A stretch of 8,561 bases of DNA. Origin: SICB01 sp037132395. Its GTDB lineage: Bacteria > Patescibacteriota > Saccharimonadia > CAILAD01 > BJGX01. The notes under the pieces were generated by a model, which did no database searches, had not been told where the DNA came from, and saw only the letters and a list, made by a program, of their open reading frames with translations. Positions 4,815 to 8,561 of the stretch are shown here, piece by piece. The stretch is from NCBI GenBank assembly GCA_037132395.1, contig JBAXPC010000028.1, positions 1 to 8,561 on the forward strand. Reading direction: 5' to 3'. The position numbers and the translations under genes were made by a program. Position 1 is the first letter of the stretch, and the number at the start of each line of letters is the position of its first letter.

Positions 4815-5396
4815 ATGCAAAAAAATAGTATAGAACTTATTGACCTACACGATGTGGTGGTATTTTGGCGCTATTATCTAGCCAAACTTACTTCAGATAA
4901 CAGGGAAGGTATCGCTGGCAGCATGACTAGCGTTGTATCTAATGATAGGTGGGATGACTGGTACAATAAGCCGACTGGTGAACCCTACTTTGCAGCAATT
5001 TTTGACTTAGTTGCCGATCTGGAGATGCCGAGCACCAAGCAAGACCCGAGACAAAAAGAGTGGGACAAGGTCGCTGCATTGCTTGCTGGAATGGAATCTA
5101 GTCTAGCGAAGGGACAGTTGAGCGAGAATCCTATACAACGTAACCATGGTCCTGGAACTGATTATTCAGAGTTAGAAGACAGCTCCATAGATACAAAACT
5201 AATCGAAAAGGTTGCCAACCTGCCATATGACAAGCTTGCCAAGGTTGTTTTAAAGGCTGGCATTATATTTAGCAACGATCGTGATGATAAGCCTGTACGC
5301 AAAGAAGACCTTGTGGGTTGCCTTGACGAAGCCGATACTGATGAGCTCCGTGAAGCCTACAACGAGATCAATAGCAATAAAGGCTATGACCGATAA
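4815..5396 (+). CDS. Acidic hypothetical protein, second gene of the copy B operon
   Basis: A 193-residue acidic protein, not recognised. Two parts can be seen. Residues 1-100 are helical with aromatic residues (VVVFWRYYLAKL, DDWYNKP, YFAAIFDLVADLEMP). After a polar linker (about 100-130) a compact helical C-terminal domain follows (LPYDKLAKVVLKAG, then KEDLVGCLDEADTDELREAYNEI). It has no signal peptide or membrane segment. The ribosome binding site is excellent, GGAGG at 4806-4810, four bases before the ATG. It follows the helical repeat protein by 54 bases with no good promoter between, so cotranscription is likely. A small acidic protein after a long charged one can suggest an immunity or chaperone partner, but nothing specific supports that here. 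Confidence 0.78.
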   Translation: MQKNSIELIDLHDVVVFWRYYLAKLTSDNREGIAGSMTSVVSNDRWDDWYNKPTGEPYFAAIFDLVADLEMPSTKQDPRQKEWDKVAALLAGMESSLAKGQLSENPIQRNHGPGTDYSELEDSSIDTKLIEKVANLPYDKLAKVVLKAGIIFSNDRDDKPVRKEDLVGCLDEADTDELREAYNEINSNKGYDR

Positions 5397-5415
5397 ACCA
5401 ATAAGCTACATCACC

Positions 5416-5448
5416 CTACTATAACTGCCGCCCGCCGCGTGGTATGAT
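5416..5448 (+). promoter_or_regulatory. Full 29-bp core with extended -10 promoter
   Basis: The same 29-bp core as at 3396, with no base changed (5416-5444), and the -10 hexamer TATGAT at 5443-5448 preceded by TGG. The transcript should start near 5455, about 33 bases before the ATG at 5488. Confidence 0.68.
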
Positions 5449-5487
5449 TAAGCGTAATAATTATAACAATGAGGAAACTATAGTACG

Positions 5488-7239
5488 ATGGATCAACAAG
5501 ATCAAAATTCAGATTTAGTGCCAGCTTCTACTACACCCGCTAGCCCAGCCTCTGTTCCACCTCTTCCTGACCCTCCTGCTGCTGTTGTACCGCCTGTTCC
5601 TCCTCCTGTTGCTGTGCCGCCTGTTCCTCCTCCTGTTGCTGTGCCACCTTTACCAGCAGTTCCTGCTTCTCCCGTTGCTGCTTACCCTGAGCCTCCCGCT
5701 CCTGCACTTGTACAGCCACAAACAGCTAACACTATTGGCATCCCTATACCAGAAGGTAGCCTGAATTCTCAGCCGGCTAGTAATAATTACCAAAACCCCA
5801 TGCCGAACCCCGCAGCCTATCCAAATCAGACTCCTGTCCAAAATGCTATCCCTAACCCTCAGCCGGTTTACCCTAGAGCACCTGGACCAAACGTAATGCC
5901 TGGCTATAATAGTATGAATGTAATGCCTGGCTATGCTCCAATAAATACAAAGCCACCAAGAGGCAAAAAAATAATTATTATTGTCGGTGTTATAGCACTG
6001 GCCGCTGGCATAGCTGCACTAATATTTTACTTCGCTTACTGGACAAGGGCAGACGTGGTTTATTCGAGGTTTCAAAATCAGATCGCAAAAATTTCTACCG
6101 AAACGCTAAATACCAATATTAAGTTAATAAATGATATTACATATAGCCTAGCGGTTGATTCACAAAATACCGATATACCATTAAAAGTAGTAGCTACTGG
6201 AAGAATAGTAAGTAGTGGTTCTGAAAATACTGCCGATGTTACTTTCTCGAATGCTACTATAAATCTTTCTGCCAACACTATTAATAAAAATAACTCTTTT
6301 GATTTATTTGTAAAATATAAAGGTATTCAGAAATTTTATGATTCACTGCTGACAAAGGCTGATACCCAAGATATAGCTAGTGGCTTCAGTGCCACTCTGT
6401 CGGTACTCAAAAAATACGATAATAAATGGATTTCGGTTGACTTATCAAAAACCGGCCTAACATCAGCAGATACTAATGAATCTATAACACAGGAAGATTA
6501 CAACTCAGTCCGCGACAAGCTGTTGCCGATTTTTAAAGATCGATTCATAGGGCTCAAAAAGTCAGGTGCAGTTATAGCCACCTCCAGCCCCAAAACTGAG
6601 AAGGTGGCAGGTAAATCTGCCTGGGCCTATGAAATTAAGTTTAATAAGAACAATTTCAACGCCATGCTAGACGAAATGATAAAGGCTGTGGATGCCACCA
6701 AACTTTCTGATTCTAAAAAGAAAATACTTAAAGAAAGCCTAGATTCTCAAAAAGACAATTCCCCTGGGCAGTCTAATAACGAAACCCAAGCTACTACTTA
6801 CAGAATATGGCTAGAAAAAAATACCGGCTTGCCACTTAAATTTAGTGTAAATAGCGAAAATAAATATAATGGAAAGGTAACCTCTTCGAGCGAATTTATC
6901 AGTGAGATATCAAGTATTTCTTCGAAAAATATCATAGCCAAAGTTACACTCAGCAACAAAGAATTGGCAGAAGACGGTTCTGTAGGTGCAGTCTCGGTAT
7001 TTAGCTCTAATTTTAATGTCGATAATAAAACTACTATAATCGCCGTCGATGCTTATTACGACCCAGATATTAGTAAAGATAATGACAAGATATCCGGAAA
7101 GTTTCAGCTATCTCCAGCTAGCAATAAGGCTCCTGTTACTAAGCCGGCTAGCACTGTGACTCTAGAGCAAGTAACAGATGAGTTGAACGCAAGTAGCGAA
7201 GAGCAAGTAACAAATGAGTTGGACGTAAGTAGCGAGTAG
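5488..7239 (+). CDS. Proline-rich single-pass membrane protein with large external domain
   Basis: 583 residues. Residues 1-160 are Pro, Ala, Val, Asn and Gln rich and disordered, with tandem PPVPPPVAV units near residues 35-52 and a repeated NVMPGY. A basic stretch PPRGKK leads into one membrane helix at about 162-185 (IIIIVGVIALAAGIAALIF), giving a cytoplasmic N-terminus and an external C-terminal part. The external part (about 190-555) is rich in beta strand, Ser, Asn and Lys. Its segments WAYEIKFNKNNFNAMLDEM and YRIWLEKNTGLPLKF vaguely recall LolA/LppX-like folds; that is weak inference. The tail has two 12-residue repeats, EQVTDELNASSE-like. The ATG is preceded by GAGGAAA (5471-5477), somewhat distant. 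Likely a cell-envelope protein; its function is unknown. Confidence 0.85.
   Translation: MDQQDQNSDLVPASTTPASPASVPPLPDPPAAVVPPVPPPVAVPPVPPPVAVPPLPAVPASPVAAYPEPPAPALVQPQTANTIGIPIPEGSLNSQPASNNYQNPMPNPAAYPNQTPVQNAIPNPQPVYPRAPGPNVMPGYNSMNVMPGYAPINTKPPRGKKIIIIVGVIALAAGIAALIFYFAYWTRADVVYSRFQNQIAKISTETLNTNIKLINDITYSLAVDSQNTDIPLKVVATGRIVSSGSENTADVTFSNATINLSANTINKNNSFDLFVKYKGIQKFYDSLLTKADTQDIASGFSATLSVLKKYDNKWISVDLSKTGLTSADTNESITQEDYNSVRDKLLPIFKDRFIGLKKSGAVIATSSPKTEKVAGKSAWAYEIKFNKNNFNAMLDEMIKAVDATKLSDSKKKILKESLDSQKDNSPGQSNNETQATTYRIWLEKNTGLPLKFSVNSENKYNGKVTSSSEFISEISSISSKNIIAKVTLSNKELAEDGSVGAVSVFSSNFNVDNKTTIIAVDAYYDPDISKDNDKISGKFQLSPASNKAPVTKPASTVTLEQVTDELNASSEEQVTNELDVSSE
5590..5643 (+). repeat. 27-bp tandem repeat encoding PPVPPPVAV
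   Basis: Two adjacent identical units, 5590-5616 and 5617-5643, in frame within the proline-rich part of the membrane protein; a degenerate third unit follows. Such repeats change number easily by slippage. Confidence 0.88.
7165..7236 (+). repeat. 36-bp tandem repeat at the C-terminus
   Basis: Two in-frame 36-base units, 7165-7200 and 7201-7236, each starting GAGCAAGTAACA and differing at four positions. They encode two acidic 12-residue tails, the second directly followed by the stop codon. Confidence 0.88.
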
Positions 7240-7296
7240 CCCAAAAACTAGTCCGACTCCACTAAAACCAATAAATACTACTCATACTGCCATAAA

Positions 7297-7323
7297 TGCC
7301 GCCCGCCGCCAAAACTATTGGCG
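7297..7323 (+). promoter_or_regulatory. Degenerate promoter core with overlapping hairpin
   Basis: TGCCGCCCGCCGC at 7297-7309 matches the middle of the 29-bp core, but GTGGTA and the -10 box are absent. In their place CGCCAA (7307-7312) and TTGGCG (7318-7323) form a six-pair hairpin with an AACTA loop. It could be a weak terminator for the preceding gene; no T-run follows. It looks like a decayed copy of the promoter element. Confidence 0.4.
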
Positions 7324-7347
7324 ACCTAATAAGTACTGGTGTATAGT
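7318..7347 (+). promoter_or_regulatory. Likely promoter of the small membrane protein
   Basis: A -35-like TTGGCG at 7318-7323 (four of six consensus bases), an 18-base spacer and -10 TATAGT at 7342-7347 give a transcript start near 7354. The -35 is the right arm of the hairpin above. This replaces the decayed GC-rich element. Confidence 0.4.
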
Positions 7348-7378
7348 AATAAATATAATTAACGAAGGAGTAGATTTA

Positions 7379-7600
7379 ATGATTTTAAATATATTAGGTT
7401 ATAGCTTATCAATAGTTTGGCTAATGTTCTGGATATTTTTATGTATTTTAGTAGCATTCTGGCCAGCATCAGTTGCCAAACAAAAGGGCCACAGCTTCTT
7501 ACTCTGGTTTATTGTTAGTGTACCTTTCTGGTGGATCACACTATTTGTAGCTCTCTTTTTGCTAGAAGATAAAAGCAAAACAACCGATCACGAAAGCTAA
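7379..7600 (+). CDS. Small two-helix membrane protein
   Basis: 73 residues with two predicted membrane helices, about 5-29 (LGYSLSIVWLMFWIFLCILV) and 40-62 (FLLWFIVSVPFWWITLFVAL). They are joined by a short basic loop ASVAKQKGHS. The charged tail is LEDKSKTTDHES. The loop followed by S-F-x-L-W-F resembles a widespread class of small bacterial membrane proteins with a KG(R/H)S-F-WF signature and no assigned role. The start is well supported by GAAGGAG at 7364-7370, eight bases upstream. It has an intact frame and its own predicted promoter. By the positive-inside rule the K-rich loop is probably cytoplasmic. Confidence 0.82.
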   Translation: MILNILGYSLSIVWLMFWIFLCILVAFWPASVAKQKGHSFLLWFIVSVPFWWITLFVALFLLEDKSKTTDHES

Positions 7601-7623
7601 GCTAACTACCTAAAAAATAACCC

Positions 7624-7637
7624 CCGCGCGGTAGAAT
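7624..7637 (+). promoter_or_regulatory. Variant GC-rich -10 promoter
   Basis: CCGCGCGG followed by -10 TAGAAT (7632-7637). Compared with the other copies the extended TG has become CG and the left half of the core is missing. The transcript would start near 7644, 67 bases before the ATG at 7711. A second -10-like box, TATAAA at 7673-7678, stands closer to the gene. Confidence 0.45.
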
Positions 7638-7710
7638 AATAAGCGTAAGCGGCAGACATTCTTAAGTGATAGTATAAAATGCCCTTCAGAAATATAAGCC
7701 ACAATATATT

Positions 7711-8561
7711 ATGAGCATAAAAACACTCAAAATTTTACCCGTCATTGGCCTCGCACTTTTCGCTTTGGTATTTTTGCTGCGCCCGGGCGTTGCATCGGCT
7801 CACCAACCTCGCATCGTGGAAGATCGCCTAACGGTAGTAACGGAGCCGGAGGTATCAAAAGCCTACTACGCCAAGCTCGAAGGGGTGCCAGATATTTATA
7901 CTATTAGCTCTAGCCAAGACTTTGACCTTTATGTTGGCATTTTGGTTCCGGATATTGCAGGCCAAAAGAAAGATATAACTGTAATAGTATTAAAAGACGG
8001 CAACCAAATTGCAATACTAGATGGCACTGCATTTGCATGGACACAGCTTTATGAGCCATTTGGTGCCGACAAGTACTGGAAGGGAGGCGAGTACAGGGCA
8101 GCTGCCGGGCCAGGCAATTATGAGATCCGCGTATCGAGCACCAAAAACGACAGCAAATATGCACTTGCCATAGGAGAGTTAGAAAAGTTTGGCCTTACCG
8201 ATAGCTTAAGTGCGACCACATTAATACCCCAGATCAAAAAAGATTTTTTTGACCAGTCCCCAATCGGCTTCGTGCTTTCGCCTTTGGGGCTAGGCCTAAT
8301 CGCAGTTATGTATACATTGGCCTTCATATTTGGCTTTGCCTACCATGCATTACTAAAAAAGTTTGCTAAGGGCACTACTCGCGGAGCTGTCAGAAATATT
8401 GGCACCCTCGACCGCTTGCTGCGTGTAGCTATTGGGGTGGGGCTGCTACTTTGGGCAATAACAACCTCCTGGAGCCCAGTTCTACTATTCTTCTCAGGGT
8501 TCGCATTTTTTGAAGCCATATTTAGCTGGTGTGGCTTTTATGCCGCTCTAGGCAAAAAAAC
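7711..8561 (+). CDS. Exported protein with beta-rich domain and DUF2892-like membrane domain (partial at 3-prime end)
   Basis: An open frame of 283 codons running off the window. Residues 1-30 form a signal peptide: basic KTLK, hydrophobic core, and VASA before a likely cut at A30/H31. Residues 31-165 look like an extracytoplasmic beta sandwich, with the closing pattern AAGPGNYEIRVSS then SKYALAIGE, reminiscent of PPC-like domains (inference). A membrane helix lies at about 188-212. From residue 229, NIGTLDRLLRVAIG, a second hydrophobic pair and the ending CGFYAALGKK (274-283) match DUF2892 (YgaP-like), where the end usually reads C-P-x-Y-x-x-x-G. The proline after the cysteine is replaced by glycine. 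DUF2892 normally ends here, so few residues should be missing. No ribosome binding site is seen before the ATG. Confidence 0.82.
   Translation, partial: MSIKTLKILPVIGLALFALVFLLRPGVASAHQPRIVEDRLTVVTEPEVSKAYYAKLEGVPDIYTISSSQDFDLYVGILVPDIAGQKKDITVIVLKDGNQIAILDGTAFAWTQLYEPFGADKYWKGGEYRAAAGPGNYEIRVSSTKNDSKYALAIGELEKFGLTDSLSATTLIPQIKKDFFDQSPIGFVLSPLGLGLIAVMYTLAFIFGFAYHALLKKFAKGTTRGAVRNIGTLDRLLRVAIGVGLLLWAITTSWSPVLLFFSGFAFFEAIFSWCGFYAALGKK

Noticed and set aside
1655..5444. The repeated core elements as a CRISPR array.
   Set aside because: The copies are dispersed hundreds to thousands of bases apart, directly before genes, with no regular spacers and no cas genes.
7910..8327. Minus-strand open frames opposite the exported DUF2892-like protein.
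   Set aside because: The plus-strand frame has a clear signal peptide and domain pattern over the same bases; the antisense frames are Cys/Ser-rich without motifs.
1..8561. Alternative genetic code with TGA as glycine (code 25).
   Set aside because: The recognisable proteins keep their family lengths and glycines with GGN codons, with no in-frame TGA needed. TGA is merely unused as a stop here.

Overview
The window is a compact stretch of a bacterial chromosome. Every supported gene is on the plus strand, and no gap without a gene exceeds about 260 bases. There are no tRNA, rRNA, CRISPR or transposase signals. Small hypothetical proteins, a proline-rich single-pass membrane protein, short intergenic spaces and an unusual GC-rich extended -10 promoter element before most genes suggest a Candidate Phyla Radiation genome, perhaps Saccharibacteria (TM7). 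That assignment is inference; no marker gene is present. All ten complete reading frames end in TAA or TAG and none in TGA.

Layout. 1-1034: promoter and an ADP-ribosylglycohydrolase. 1036-1618: promoter, a 38-codon small frame whose ATG sits where transcription should begin, and an overlapping GNAT acetyltransferase. 1655-1994: a regulatory cassette (copy A), a structured leader and a 53-residue basic Ser/Lys-rich protein. 2003-3351: a 17-bp hairpin, then a solitary M16 zinc peptidase. 3396-3908: promoter and a 139-residue protein with a possible ParB-like pattern. 3991-5396: the same regulatory cassette (copy B), a second structured leader ending in a T-run, and a likely two-gene operon (a charged helical repeat protein and an acidic protein). 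5416-7239: promoter and a proline-rich membrane-anchored surface protein. 7297-7600: a degenerate promoter element and a two-helix membrane protein. 7624-8561: promoter and a secreted or membrane protein that joins an extracytoplasmic beta-rich domain to a DUF2892-like membrane domain; it runs off the window.

How it works together. There is no single obvious pathway; the genes look like individually promoted units. The unifying feature is regulatory. A 29-bp core (CTACTATAACTGCC at the left, GCGTGGTA at the right) directly precedes a -10 hexamer before several genes. Two copies extend to 92 bp and add a canonical TTGACA-17-TAGACT promoter, a small dyad in its spacer, and a conserved start of the transcript. 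These two long copies drive the 53-residue protein and the helical-repeat operon, so those genes may form a small co-regulated set.
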